Assembly (NCBI GenBank): GCA_946188105.1
Contig: CAMHTQ010000003.1
Location: 102,028 to 166,027, forward strand
Origin: an uncultured Alphaproteobacteria bacterium
Lineage (GTDB): Bacteria; Pseudomonadota; Alphaproteobacteria; Rs-D84
Reading direction: 5' to 3'
Length of the DNA: 64,000 bases
In this document: positions 51,357-60,080 of the stretch, in pieces
How the letters are laid out: every line of letters starts with the position of its first letter
Position numbering within the stretch: the stretch's first letter is position 1
Notes under the pieces: model-generated
What the model was told of the DNA's origin: nothing
The model's input: the letters and a program-made list of their open reading frames with translations, nothing else
Databases searched by the model: none
Position numbers and translations under genes: made by a program

Positions 51357-51823
51357 TATTTTTTATCCGTCATATCGTAGCCTTGGGTTGTTGCGATTGT
51401 TCTGGCACTGATTTTATCAGCCAATACAGATACCGCATTTTGAACAGCATTGTTATATGATGCATTCGCAGCAACCAGATAACTTACAAATGTATATGAT
51501 TCAGATGCAGTTTCATTTCCTGATGCAATTATTTTATCCCCAGCGTATATATCATAACTGGCATTTAATTTAATCGCCTGCCATGTTGCAGTTCCGGTTG
51601 TATCCAAACCTTTATATGTTCTTTCTGGGGATGCTAATCTGACAACCAGTTTGTATGTTGCATCCGGAGTTCTGGCACCACCAAATTTTGCATTTAATGC
51701 ATTACGCAATTCAACACCACTGATACCATTTATTTTATCAACATAAATGTCTGTATCATTTCCAGAAAACATTGGTGTGAACCCACATCCTGATAATAAA
51801 AACAAAGCGATTATTTTTTTCAT
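51356..51823 (-). CDS. lptE: LptE-like LPS-assembly lipoprotein
   Basis: 155 residues. Lipobox LSGC (Cys 13), then GFTPMFSGNDTDIYVDKINGISGVELRNALNAKF and a YKLVVRL strand, the alphaproteobacterial LptE style. With LptD it places lipopolysaccharide in the outer membrane. Its position before holA supports the call. Confidence 0.82.
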   Translation of the reverse strand: MKKIIALFLLSGCGFTPMFSGNDTDIYVDKINGISGVELRNALNAKFGGARTPDATYKLVVRLASPERTYKGLDTTGTATWQAIKLNASYDIYAGDKIIASGNETASESYTFVSYLVAANASYNNAVQNAVSVLADKISARTIATTQGYDMTDKK

Positions 51824-51912
51824 TATATTACCATTTTTTATTTATTAACGGTTTTCCTGTTGCTTTTTTTATTTATATTACCTACACTTTTAATAAATCG
51901 CAAGAGGGAATG

Positions 51913-53139
51913 ATGAATATTTTTATCACTGTTTTGGTTGCTTTGTTTTTAGGGGCTTTTTATATGTTCACCGCCCCCAGTGTCAGAACACCAGAACAAG
52001 AAACCGAATATGCCATCAAATATGCCGATTTGCGCGCGATTATAGAATGTACTGCGGCCGTTCATAATTCAATGATAAATGGAACAAATTTTCAAGATGT
52101 GTGTATCGCACAAAATGCCATACAATCTGATATCGTGTGTTTAGATAAACGTATGAATATGACTGATTGCGAAGGACCCAGTGTGTATAATTATGTTGTT
52201 ACTACATCTGGGCAAATCCCATGGTCTCAATTTAATAATGCTATGACTATTTTGGAAAAGAATTTTGCCGATGCTGGCAGTTTTGGTGTTTTCCAATCGG
52301 GCTATGTGATTTCTGGTGCGACCGTTACAAAACGTGCAATTCCAAAGGTTTTAATTTCTCATATGAATATGATGGATGGTCAGTTGGTTTATGTGACCCA
52401 GTTTGCTAAAACCGATCCTGCGGCACAATTTACGGCGCCTGCGATTGATGATGTTGTGTGTCCTGTGGGAACATCCAAGATTTTACGTTTTGGTCGTTGG
52501 CAATGTGTTGGATATAACACCAAGACAAATTGTCCAGGGGACACCATTTGGGATTATTCTACGAACAGTTGTGTTGCAGACGAATCATTGCGACCATTAT
52601 GTAATTCTGTTCAGACGGCTGTATTAATCGATGGAATTTGGGAATGTATTGATCCTTTTCCTGATAGAAAATGTGATGGTAATACCGTTGCCAAATTAAA
52701 CTATACCACAATGACATGGGAATGTATCACTGATCCTAATAAGACCCCAAATAATACTAAATGTTCTCATATAAAAATGCCTGTTATGCCGGGTCGTGGA
52801 AAAACCAGTGTTACTGTGCAAAAACTTACCTGCACAGATTGTGAAATAATGGTTGTAGATTCGGAAACATGTGTTGCACATTGTGTTCCAGACACCAGTA
52901 AACTGGGTACCAGCAGTTGTTACCCAGGTGATATAACAGATTGTGCGGGTGATCAAAAAGGATTGTATTTCGGTTTTCCTGATGTCAATTATATGAAATA
53001 TGTTGATGGACTGTCTGGACATACAGTTACATTGGATTCAGAACATTCCAGAAATCGAAAATTTAATTGTTTAGATTGTGGTGAACGTGGGGTAAATCTG
53101 GAATTATCTTTGCCACCATATATAACAGTATGTAATTAA
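51913..53139 (+). CDS. Cysteine-rich envelope protein with N-terminal anchor
   Basis: About 408 residues. One N-terminal hydrophobic segment (IFITVLVALFLGAFYMF) may be an uncleaved anchor or pilin-type start. More than 25 Cys follow, spaced as repeated modules (C..W.C, CPGDTIWDYSTNSC), suggesting an oxidised periplasmic or surface protein. The ATG at 51913 sits better behind AAGAGGG than the one at 51910. Not recognised; a minor-pilin-like or adhesin role is possible. Confidence 0.6.
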   Translation: MNIFITVLVALFLGAFYMFTAPSVRTPEQETEYAIKYADLRAIIECTAAVHNSMINGTNFQDVCIAQNAIQSDIVCLDKRMNMTDCEGPSVYNYVVTTSGQIPWSQFNNAMTILEKNFADAGSFGVFQSGYVISGATVTKRAIPKVLISHMNMMDGQLVYVTQFAKTDPAAQFTAPAIDDVVCPVGTSKILRFGRWQCVGYNTKTNCPGDTIWDYSTNSCVADESLRPLCNSVQTAVLIDGIWECIDPFPDRKCDGNTVAKLNYTTMTWECITDPNKTPNNTKCSHIKMPVMPGRGKTSVTVQKLTCTDCEIMVVDSETCVAHCVPDTSKLGTSSCYPGDITDCAGDQKGLYFGFPDVNYMKYVDGLSGHTVTLDSEHSRNRKFNCLDCGERGVNLELSLPPYITVCN

Positions 53140-53141
53140 AA

Positions 53142-53166
53142 ATGCCGTTTTAAAAACGGCATTTTT
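53142..53166. terminator. Bidirectional terminator
   Basis: Nearly perfect hairpin with AAAATGCCGTTTT arms between the Cys-rich gene and the convergent helical protein gene. Confidence 0.8.
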
Positions 53167-53759
53167 TATCTTTTGCGGTAATAAGGATTTTTTGCAATAG
53201 CTTGTTTACGTTTATTTTCAGCAATTATGAAATTTATGACTGCCCTGACCTGTTTATATGCCAAACACTTTTCGCATAATTTATTTAATTCTGTTTCGTA
53301 TTCAGATAACATTTTATCATAATCTTGTTCCGCTGAATCATCATCGTCATCTGGGTCATAACGACTGATGGCGGCATAAGCAGCAGAGTGTTGCCACGCC
53401 ACAGTCTCTTTGACTTCATTAATTTTTAATTGTTTATCAAATGCATTATTTAATAATACCAATAAATCTAATTGAGATTGCAATTTGGATATATTTTGTT
53501 CTTCTTGGGCAATATAAAAAGCATAATCGTCTGCATCTGATGTTTCCACTTCGCCTGTATATCTGTTAACAGATCTTTCGGTACTGGCACTTTTTAATTT
53601 TGCAGAAAATTGTTCAATATAGCGTTTGCTGGTTGCTATTTTTTCAGGATTATCTTTGAATACAGATTTAAAATACGCAATAATTTGAGCGATGTTTTCC
53701 AGCAATATCTTGCGATATATTTTATCAGCATCTTTTGAAATTACTGGTTTGTTTGCCAC
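53166..53759 (-). CDS. Helical soluble protein, unknown function (197 aa)
   Basis: GTG start at 53759 behind AAGAGG. Predicted long helices, an acidic stretch (DPDDDDDS) and a basic end. No signal peptide. It lies divergent from nrdD across 366 bases. The upstream pair of NrdR-type boxes is closer to this gene than to nrdD. Confidence 0.6.
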   Translation of the reverse strand: MANKPVISKDADKIYRKILLENIAQIIAYFKSVFKDNPEKIATSKRYIEQFSAKLKSASTERSVNRYTGEVETSDADDYAFYIAQEEQNISKLQSQLDLLVLLNNAFDKQLKINEVKETVAWQHSAAYAAISRYDPDDDDDSAEQDYDKMLSEYETELNKLCEKCLAYKQVRAVINFIIAENKRKQAIAKNPYYRKR

Positions 53760-53781
53760 AATAACCTCTTTTCTTTGTACT

Positions 53782-53810
53782 AATATAATACTTATTTTTG
53801 TTTTTGTCAA
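53782..53810 (-). promoter_or_regulatory. Promoter of the 197-aa protein gene
   Basis: Minus strand -35 TTGACA and -10 TATATT, spacer 17, 22 bases before the GTG. Confidence 0.65.
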
Positions 53811-53838
53811 GATTCTTGTAAAACTTTATTATTTTTGT

Positions 53839-53880
53839 CAAGATATAGTGGTTATTTTTATTTTTTATCACTATATTTTG
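53839..53880. promoter_or_regulatory. Upstream pair of NrdR-type boxes
   Basis: CTATATCTTG (reverse strand, 53839-53848) and CTATATTTTG (53871-53880) match the core of the NrdR box CwATATaTwG. They start exactly 32 bases apart, the three-turn spacing known for NrdR pairs. Confidence 0.55.
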
Positions 53881-54046
53881 TGTTTTTTCAAAAAAACCGA
53901 ATCGTATTCATTGTCTTTTTTAATGTTTTCGCCACACAAAACACTATTTTGTGTCAATTTTCTGCCGATTCGATGGCAAAAAAGTGGCGGATTTTTTACC
54001 TTTTTGGAATGCAAGTAAAAAAATTAAAAAAATTACTTTTTCTGTG

Positions 54047-54075
54047 TTGAGATTATTTTCTATATACTATATATT
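54047..54075 (+). promoter_or_regulatory. Promoter of nrdD
   Basis: -35 TTGAGA and -10 TATATT, spacer 17. The -10 lies inside the first NrdR-type box of the proximal pair, which would allow direct repression. Confidence 0.6.
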
Positions 54076-54111
54076 GTTGTTAACAAAATCAAAAATTACT
54101 ATATATAGGGT
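54064..54111. promoter_or_regulatory. Promoter-proximal pair of NrdR-type boxes
   Basis: ACTATATATTGT (54066-54077) and ACTATATATAGG (54098-54109) begin 32 bases apart. They match the NrdR consensus well and overlap the nrdD promoter. The 366-base gap 53760-54125 holds both box pairs and two promoters and no visible gene. Confidence 0.75.
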
Positions 54112-54125
54112 TAAAAGGTAAAATT

Positions 54126-56126
54126 ATGGCTGAGAAAAAGATTGAATTTATTACTAAACAAACCAAGATTATTAAACGTTCTGGTGAATCTGTGGATTTT
54201 GACGCATCCAGAATTTATAATGCTATTTCCAAGGCTGTTGCTGTTACAAACGAAATGACTGATTCTCAAATTTCTACAATCACACAATATGTATTAAATA
54301 AATTAGATGTAGAATTTGCAAACAAAACACCAACAGTTGAACAAGTTCAAGATACAGTTATTCAAACATTGATGGATTCCAGGGCTTATAAAACAGCCGA
54401 GGCATATATTATATACCGTCAAAAACGTTCTGAAATTCGTGACGCAAGTGTTGATGCCGTCCAAGTTATCGATGACTATGTAACCGAGGCCGATTGGCGC
54501 GTAAAAGAAAACGCGAACATCGGCTATTCTATTGGTGGACTTATTTTGCGTACATCTGAACGTGTTACTGCTGAATATTGGTTACATTTATATCCACAAG
54601 AAATTGCCGAGGCACACAAACGCGCTTCTATTCACATTCATGATTTAGGTTGGTTGTCGGGTTATTGTGCCGGTTGGTCTTTGCGTGAATTGTTATACGA
54701 AGGATTCAACGGTGTTCCTGGATATTTACAATGTGGTCCTGCTAAACATATGGCAACCGCTATTTCTCATATGGTGAATTTCCTTGGCACATTGCAAAAT
54801 GAATTTGCTGGTGCTCAGGCATTTTCATCTGTGGATACATATTTGGCTCCATATGTTCGTATTGATAAATTGTCTTATGATGATATTAAAAATTCTATGC
54901 AGACACTTATCTTTAACTGTGCGGTGCCTTGCCGTTGGGGAACACAAACACCATTTATCAACTTTACATTTGACTGGACATGCCCGGCTGATTTGCGCGC
55001 ACAACGCCCATTTGTCGGTGGAAAACAGGTTGACTTTACATACGGTGAATTGCAACACGAAATGGATATGATTAACAGAGCATTTTTGGAGGTCATGACC
55101 GAAGGTGATGCTTTGGGTCGTCCATTTACATTCCCAATTCCAACATATAATATTACACCTGATTTCCCATGGGATCATGAAAATGTAAAACCTTTGTTTG
55201 ATTTGGCTGCTAAATACGGTATTCCAAACTTTCAGAACTTTTTGAATTCTGATTTGAACCCAACAGATGTGCGTTCTATGTGCTGCCGTTTGCGTTTAGA
55301 TGTTCGTGAGTTGTTAAAACGTGGTGGCGGTTTGTTTGGTTCTGCTGAAAAAACTGGTTCTATTGGTGTGGTTACAATCAATTTGGCCAGATTGGGTTAC
55401 CTGCACAAAGGCGACCGCGAAGGTTTATTCAAAGAATTAAAGACTTTATTGGATATGGGTCGTACCGCTTTGGAAATCAAACGTAAAATCATTTCCAAGA
55501 ATATGGAACGCGGTTTGTATCCATTTACTAAACGTTATTTGGGCAACTGGAATCACCATTTTTCAACAATCGGTGTGAATGGTGCAAATGAAATGGTTGC
55601 AAACTTTACAAACGGTGCTGAAAATATCGCAACCGTATTTGGTAAAAAGTTAGTTTTGGATGTTATGGATTTCATTCGTGAAAACCTTGCTAACTTCCAA
55701 GAAGAAACTGGTAACTTGTACAACTTGGAGGCAACACCTGCCGAGGGATGTTCATATCGTTTCGCAAAAACAGATAAAAAGAACTATCCTGATATCATTA
55801 CTGCAGGAACACCTGATGCCCCATATTATACAAATTCAACCCAGTTACCTGTGAACTATACAGATGATCCTTTTGTTGCATTGGAACACCAAGAAGAATT
55901 GCAACGCAAATATACCGGTGGAACTATGTTGCACTTGTATATGGGCGAACCAGTTTCCAGTGGTGAAGCCGCACAAAAAATCGTCAGAACAATATTCGAG
56001 AACTATAAAGTGCCATATATGACATTGACACCAACATTCTCGATTTGCCCAAAACATGGCTATTTGCCAGGAAAACACGAGTTTTGTCCAAAGTGTGATG
56101 CAGAATGCACCGCTAATGACAAGTAA
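54126..56126 (+). CDS. nrdD: Anaerobic (class III) ribonucleotide reductase, lacking the glycyl-radical tail
   Basis: 666 residues. An ATP-cone-type N-terminus (IKRSGESVDFDASRIYNAI) is followed by the ten-stranded barrel with NCAVPCRWG and RSMCCRL. A zinc-type site has Cys at 641, 654, 657 and 661. The protein ends 5 residues after the last Cys. The usual C-terminal RxxGYxRP loop that carries the glycyl radical is absent; a similar sequence is encoded separately at 56167-56358. The enzyme makes dNTPs without oxygen. Ribosome site is weak (AAAAGGTAAAATT). Confidence 0.93.
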   Translation: MAEKKIEFITKQTKIIKRSGESVDFDASRIYNAISKAVAVTNEMTDSQISTITQYVLNKLDVEFANKTPTVEQVQDTVIQTLMDSRAYKTAEAYIIYRQKRSEIRDASVDAVQVIDDYVTEADWRVKENANIGYSIGGLILRTSERVTAEYWLHLYPQEIAEAHKRASIHIHDLGWLSGYCAGWSLRELLYEGFNGVPGYLQCGPAKHMATAISHMVNFLGTLQNEFAGAQAFSSVDTYLAPYVRIDKLSYDDIKNSMQTLIFNCAVPCRWGTQTPFINFTFDWTCPADLRAQRPFVGGKQVDFTYGELQHEMDMINRAFLEVMTEGDALGRPFTFPIPTYNITPDFPWDHENVKPLFDLAAKYGIPNFQNFLNSDLNPTDVRSMCCRLRLDVRELLKRGGGLFGSAEKTGSIGVVTINLARLGYLHKGDREGLFKELKTLLDMGRTALEIKRKIISKNMERGLYPFTKRYLGNWNHHFSTIGVNGANEMVANFTNGAENIATVFGKKLVLDVMDFIRENLANFQEETGNLYNLEATPAEGCSYRFAKTDKKNYPDIITAGTPDAPYYTNSTQLPVNYTDDPFVALEHQEELQRKYTGGTMLHLYMGEPVSSGEAAQKIVRTIFENYKVPYMTLTPTFSICPKHGYLPGKHEFCPKCDAECTANDK

Positions 56127-56166
56127 ATCAATAATTACAACAACAACCAAAGGAAGGAGGAAAACT

Positions 56167-56358
56167 ATGGCTATGACAAACTGTAATTGTGAAAGAACAC
56201 CTTGTGAAATTTTTTCACGTTCAATGGGATTTATTCGCCCTGTATCAAACTTTAATATCGGTAAATATTCTGAATTTTGTGAACGTAAAACTTTCACCGA
56301 AGAAAACAGTTTGACAGCAGGCCAAAGACACTCTGAACTGATGAAGAAAGCGGCTTAA
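56167..56358 (+). CDS. Separate glycyl-radical tail of class III ribonucleotide reductase (63 aa)
   Basis: EIFSRSMGFIRPVSNFNIGK (residues 14-33) and the following EFCERKTF match the C-terminal end of NrdD proteins. Gly 21 would be the radical site. It starts behind a very strong ribosome site (AAGGAAGGAGG), 40 bases after nrdD, in a different frame, so neither readthrough nor a single frameshift simply joins them. It may dock onto NrdD as a free subunit, like the GrcA spare part of pyruvate formate-lyase. Cys at 6, 8, 13 and 38 are extra. Confidence 0.8.
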   Translation: MAMTNCNCERTPCEIFSRSMGFIRPVSNFNIGKYSEFCERKTFTEENSLTAGQRHSELMKKAA

Positions 56359-56363
56359 TTATT

Positions 56364-57065
56364 ATGAAAGATATTCAAATTGGGGGATTGGTTTCATTCA
56401 CAACGATAGATTATCCTGGAAAACTGGCTGCGGTTTTGTTTCTTGTTGGATGTCCACTTCGTTGTGCATATTGTTCCAACCCTCATTTGATTGAAGTTGG
56501 TGATGGTCCGTACGACCCAGCAAAAGTGTTTGAATGGATTCAGGCACGCGTTGGCAAGTTAGAGGCCATTGTTTTTTCTGGTGGCGAAGCGTTGATGCAA
56601 GGCGATGCCACATTGAATTACATTAAAAAAGTTCGTGATTTAGGTTTTTCTATCGGATTACACACGAACGGTTTTTACCCTGATTTATTAAAAAAAGCAG
56701 AACCTTGGATAGATTGGATTGGGCTGGATTACAAGGCCACCGCGGCCAGATATGAATCTTTGGTTGGCAATTCCATTGCATATGAACAAATGAGTAAATC
56801 TTTGGATTTCTGGATTAGTACTGGTAAAGATTTCGAGGTTCGTATTACATGTGATCCACGTTTTATTACCAAAGATGATTTAATTGAAATTGTTGATGAC
56901 TGTGCAAATCGCGGGGTTAAAAAGATAGCAATTCAAAAATATCAACCTCATTTCGAGGACGAGGCACATACAACAACAGCTGAACAACGTGAACAATTCT
57001 TTAATGATGACGATTTACGAAATAAGATAAATGCTAAATTTGAATCTGTTATTTGGCGCGAATAA
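56364..57065 (+). CDS. nrdG: Radical-SAM activase of anaerobic ribonucleotide reductase
   Basis: 233 residues. C30-x3-C34-x2-C37 binds the 4Fe-4S cluster. GGLVSFTTIDYPGKLAAVLFLVGC is the NrdG2-type start, and FSGGEALMQ the SAM motif. It would generate the glycyl radical on the small neighbouring protein or its complex with NrdD. Starts five bases after that gene. Confidence 0.92.
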   Translation: MKDIQIGGLVSFTTIDYPGKLAAVLFLVGCPLRCAYCSNPHLIEVGDGPYDPAKVFEWIQARVGKLEAIVFSGGEALMQGDATLNYIKKVRDLGFSIGLHTNGFYPDLLKKAEPWIDWIGLDYKATAARYESLVGNSIAYEQMSKSLDFWISTGKDFEVRITCDPRFITKDDLIEIVDDCANRGVKKIAIQKYQPHFEDEAHTTTAEQREQFFNDDDLRNKINAKFESVIWRE

Positions 57066-57070
57066 AAACA

Positions 57071-57895
57071 ATGAATCAGAAATATACATTACATACACAT
57101 ACAATTGGTTTTGACGGCAAAAATTCTGTGAATGAGATGATTTTAAAAGCCAAAGAATTAGGATTTAATACTTTGGGCATTTCAAACCATTTTATTGTAC
57201 ATCCAGAAATAAAAAAATGCCCTATGTATCCATATAGTGTGCGTGGTGGATATGAAAATATTTATTCGTCTGATTTTGACGAAGTATTATCGCGGTTTAT
57301 TCCACATTATGAAGAACTGGATAAATTGCAAAATTCAGGTATCAAACTGTTAAAAGGAATCGAGGTTGATTTTTTCAGCGATTGGCAATGGCAACAAAAA
57401 TTTGAAAAAGCGATTAGTATTTTAAAACCTGATTATATTATTGGCTCGTGTCATTTTGTAAAATACGGTGATATGCTTTTAAACTCTCATGATTGGGCCA
57501 AGGCAGATACAGACACGCAAAATATTTTGTTACAATCATATTGGAATAATGTAAGTGTCGCAGCACGCAGCGGACTGTTTACTTGGATGGCGCACCTGGA
57601 TTTACCAAAGAAAGTGAATTTAGGTCGCGAACAAAAATGGCAACCTTTTGAAGAAAAAGCCGTTACAGCAATTTCTGATGCAAAAATCGCAATGGAAATA
57701 AATACTGGTCTGTATCATCCCGATTGTTATGAACCATATCCTTCACCCAGAATATTACAAATGGCCAAGGATAAAAATGTACCGGTTTTAATCAGTGATG
57801 ATGCACATGCCGTATCACAAATTGGCAGGCACTTTGACGATGCCCAACAGTTGATTGATACATTTAATTTACAAAAATTTATAATGGAAAAATAA
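57071..57895 (+). CDS. PHP-domain phosphatase (histidinol-phosphatase-like)
   Basis: 274 residues from the ATG at 57071. YTLHTHT, GISNHF, GIEVDFFSD, GSCHF and SDDAHA give the metal-binding His/Asp/Glu set. It could be histidinol phosphatase or a nucleotide/polyphosphate phosphoesterase. No histidine genes are near, and it follows nrdG by five bases, so a link to nucleotide metabolism is possible. Confidence 0.8.
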   Translation: MNQKYTLHTHTIGFDGKNSVNEMILKAKELGFNTLGISNHFIVHPEIKKCPMYPYSVRGGYENIYSSDFDEVLSRFIPHYEELDKLQNSGIKLLKGIEVDFFSDWQWQQKFEKAISILKPDYIIGSCHFVKYGDMLLNSHDWAKADTDTQNILLQSYWNNVSVAARSGLFTWMAHLDLPKKVNLGREQKWQPFEEKAVTAISDAKIAMEINTGLYHPDCYEPYPSPRILQMAKDKNVPVLISDDAHAVSQIGRHFDDAQQLIDTFNLQKFIMEK

Positions 57896-57902
57896 AGACC
57901 AT

Positions 57903-59288
57903 TTATAAATTTATCGTTCTATCCGTTTTAATATTTTTTGCAAACATTTCATCATGCGACACCAACAATATGGCACCGCGGTATTGATTCAATGCAGCTT
58001 CTAAAATCAAAATGCTTTTTATTTCCAGATTGTTTGTCGGTTCGTCCATAATAAGCAAATCAGGTTGTTCATCTCCACCCAGCACCGCTGCTAATGTTGC
58101 CTTTAACAATTCACCTCCAGACAAAACACGTACCTGTTTCATGGAATCATCACCACGAAATCCAAAATTAGCAGCAATTATATGAGCGTTGTGTTTTGTT
58201 GTATTTGCAATATCCATGATATTTTCAACAATGGTTTTATTTTTATCCAGAACCGATAAATCTTGGTTCAAATATGCAATTTTTCCAAATGTTTTTATCG
58301 TTCCTTGGGCTGGAATTAACTCCCCACAAATAAGTTTTAACAAAGTTGATTTTCCAGAACCATTTGCCCCAACCAATCGAACCCGAGTTCTTCCATACAT
58401 GGTGAAATTAAAATCATTAAAAATAGGTTTCTTGGTATATGCAAAACTTAAATGTGATATTTGTATCAATTCTTTGCTGTAAAATGATTTGTTCGGTACA
58501 GGTATTTTTATTTTATCATTTCGCATTTGGGTCGACAATGTTTGTTGCAGATTTAGTTGTTGCTCTAATTTTTTTTGAATAATGTTGCGTTTTTTTGCCT
58601 CGGTTTCTTGACTTTTACCCTTTAAAGAATTTGCCTCCAAACGACTGCGTTTGCTGTTTGCCATATCTTTCTTTTGTTTTGATTCGTGATGTTGCCGAGT
58701 GTTTTGAGCGATATTTATTGTATTGTTTAATCGTGCAATTTCTTTTTTGGTATCAATGTATTGCGAGTTTATGTTTTCTTGTTCGGCTTGCTTTTGTGCA
58801 ACATAGAAATCGTAATTTCCGCCATAAACTTTGATATTTTGATTTTGGATTTCAATAATTTTATCTATTTTCTGCAATAATTCCCGGTCATGCGAAACTA
58901 TCACTGCACCAAACGGATAATATTTCAAATCATTAAAAAATTTTTCCCGTGCTGATGCATCCAAATTATTTGTCGGTTCGTCTAGTAACAATACATCTGC
59001 AAAACTATCAAAGGCATTTCTTAATTCCGCAGCTTGTCTTTCACCACCACTTTTAGAGTCAGCCGCATTTATTTGATTCAGCATATACACAGATGCCCCA
59101 CGTGTTATTTGGCCACTGGTGGGTAATAATTCCCCTGACAACAATTTTAATAACGTTGTTTTACCAGTTCCATTATCACCAATGATTGCGACTTTATCAG
59201 AATTATTAAATGTAAAAGACACCCCAGCGAATAATTCGTCTGCATTGTCATATGAAAAATATACATCGGATAAAGAAATAAAACTCAT
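57903..59288 (-). CDS. ABC-F family ATPase
   Basis: 461 residues. Two ATP-binding cassettes: IGDNGTGKTTLL, LLDEPTNNLD and GANGSGKSTLL, LSGGELLKATL, MDEPTNNLE, with no membrane domain. A helical linker with many Gln/Lys joins them. ABC-F proteins act on ribosomes, some giving antibiotic protection. Shorter than Uup/EttA (about 550-640). Confidence 0.9.
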   Translation of the reverse strand: MSFISLSDVYFSYDNADELFAGVSFTFNNSDKVAIIGDNGTGKTTLLKLLSGELLPTSGQITRGASVYMLNQINAADSKSGGERQAAELRNAFDSFADVLLLDEPTNNLDASAREKFFNDLKYYPFGAVIVSHDRELLQKIDKIIEIQNQNIKVYGGNYDFYVAQKQAEQENINSQYIDTKKEIARLNNTINIAQNTRQHHESKQKKDMANSKRSRLEANSLKGKSQETEAKKRNIIQKKLEQQLNLQQTLSTQMRNDKIKIPVPNKSFYSKELIQISHLSFAYTKKPIFNDFNFTMYGRTRVRLVGANGSGKSTLLKLICGELIPAQGTIKTFGKIAYLNQDLSVLDKNKTIVENIMDIANTTKHNAHIIAANFGFRGDDSMKQVRVLSGGELLKATLAAVLGGDEQPDLLIMDEPTNNLEIKSILILEAALNQYRGAILLVSHDEMFAKNIKTDRTINL

Positions 59289-59427
59289 AACAAAAACCTT
59301 TTATGTTGCGGTTAAACATCATACATTTCTGTACGCATTAATTAATAAAATCACAACATCACATACGCATCGGTTTTTGTCCTTTTGTTAGATTACACGG
59401 TATATTTTATTATAAATTACTGCAAAA

Positions 59428-59928
59428 TCAAGGTTTTTCCGTAAATAAATTCCATTCGGTTTGTCTGCGGTTTGTTAATCCAGCATTTTCCTGGCCATTT
59501 ATTTTATTCCACGCATACCATGCAGATTTTAAATCTGGGTATTTTGAACTGTAAAAATTTGGATTATTTATGTATTTTACCACCGTTGATTTCGCAAAAT
59601 TTGCCTCTCCAATATTGTATGCAAATATAACCAGTGCATCATATTGATTTTGAGATAGATAAACCCTGATATTATCTTGCAGCGCATGTTCTGCGATACT
59701 GATATCTGTGGTCAATAATTCAGTTGCCTGATTTTTTGAAATACCGTCTGCAAAATTTTCGCCATGTTTTACCAGATGACCCTACCCGATTGTTGCACCA
59801 CGTGGCAAATTCGATTTTTTGCCCACAGGACGACCAGTTACATCATCATACACAACATGTCGTCCATTTTGTTTAACGCATCCCTCGAGCCGTTTTAACA
59901 CATTTATACCATTATTACTGATACGCAT
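59428..59928 (-). pseudogene. Phage-type (GH24) lysozyme with one in-frame amber codon
   Basis: The frame from the ATG at 59928 gives 166 codons. The catalytic Glu is present in LKRLEGC near residue 15. At codon 49 (59782-59784) TAG replaces what should be Tyr in the G-Y-G-H motif (ATIG-stop-GHLVKHG). The remaining frame is intact to 59428 (NQYDALVIFAYNIGE...WNLFTEK). A single base change would restore it. The leader has a good promoter and a terminator-like hairpin. Without suppression only a 48-residue fragment is made. Confidence 0.85.
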
Positions 59929-59947
59929 TTAAAAATCCTTTTATTTA

Positions 59948-59973
59948 TAAAAAAAGACGGCAAAAAGCCGTCT
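59948..59973 (-). terminator. Terminator-like hairpin in the lysozyme leader
   Basis: AGACGGC/GCCGTCT seven-pair stem with a five-base loop, followed on the minus strand by T7. It lies between the promoter and the lysozyme ATG. No minus-strand gene lies nearby upstream that would need it. Confidence 0.75.
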
Positions 59974-59987
59974 GAATTGTTGGGCAT

Positions 59988-60016
59988 ATTATATCATAAA
60001 ACGCATAAAAAATCAA
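59988..60016 (-). promoter_or_regulatory. Promoter of the lysozyme gene
   Basis: Minus strand -35 TTGATT and -10 TATAAT, spacer 17. Spacer and flanks resemble the promoter at 28423-28451 (same GCG position and the same TGATATAATA end). Confidence 0.7.
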
Positions 60017-60022
60017 TATTTC

Positions 60023-60050
60023 TTGACAGGACATAATTTCTGTCTATCAT
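60023..60050 (+). promoter_or_regulatory. Promoter of the 120-aa protein gene, with inverted repeat
   Basis: -35 TTGACA and -10 TATCAT, spacer 16. GACAG (60025-60029) and CTGTC (60040-60044) form an inverted repeat in the spacer, a possible operator. Confidence 0.5.
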
Positions 60051-60080
60051 ATAATACCGATTACATAAAAAGGGTTAAAA

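Noticed and set aside
59782..59784. Reassigned TAG codon (as in some gut phages)
   Set aside because: Several clear genes in the window end in TAG, for example at 2712-2714, 6222-6224 and 32920-32922, so TAG is a normal stop here.
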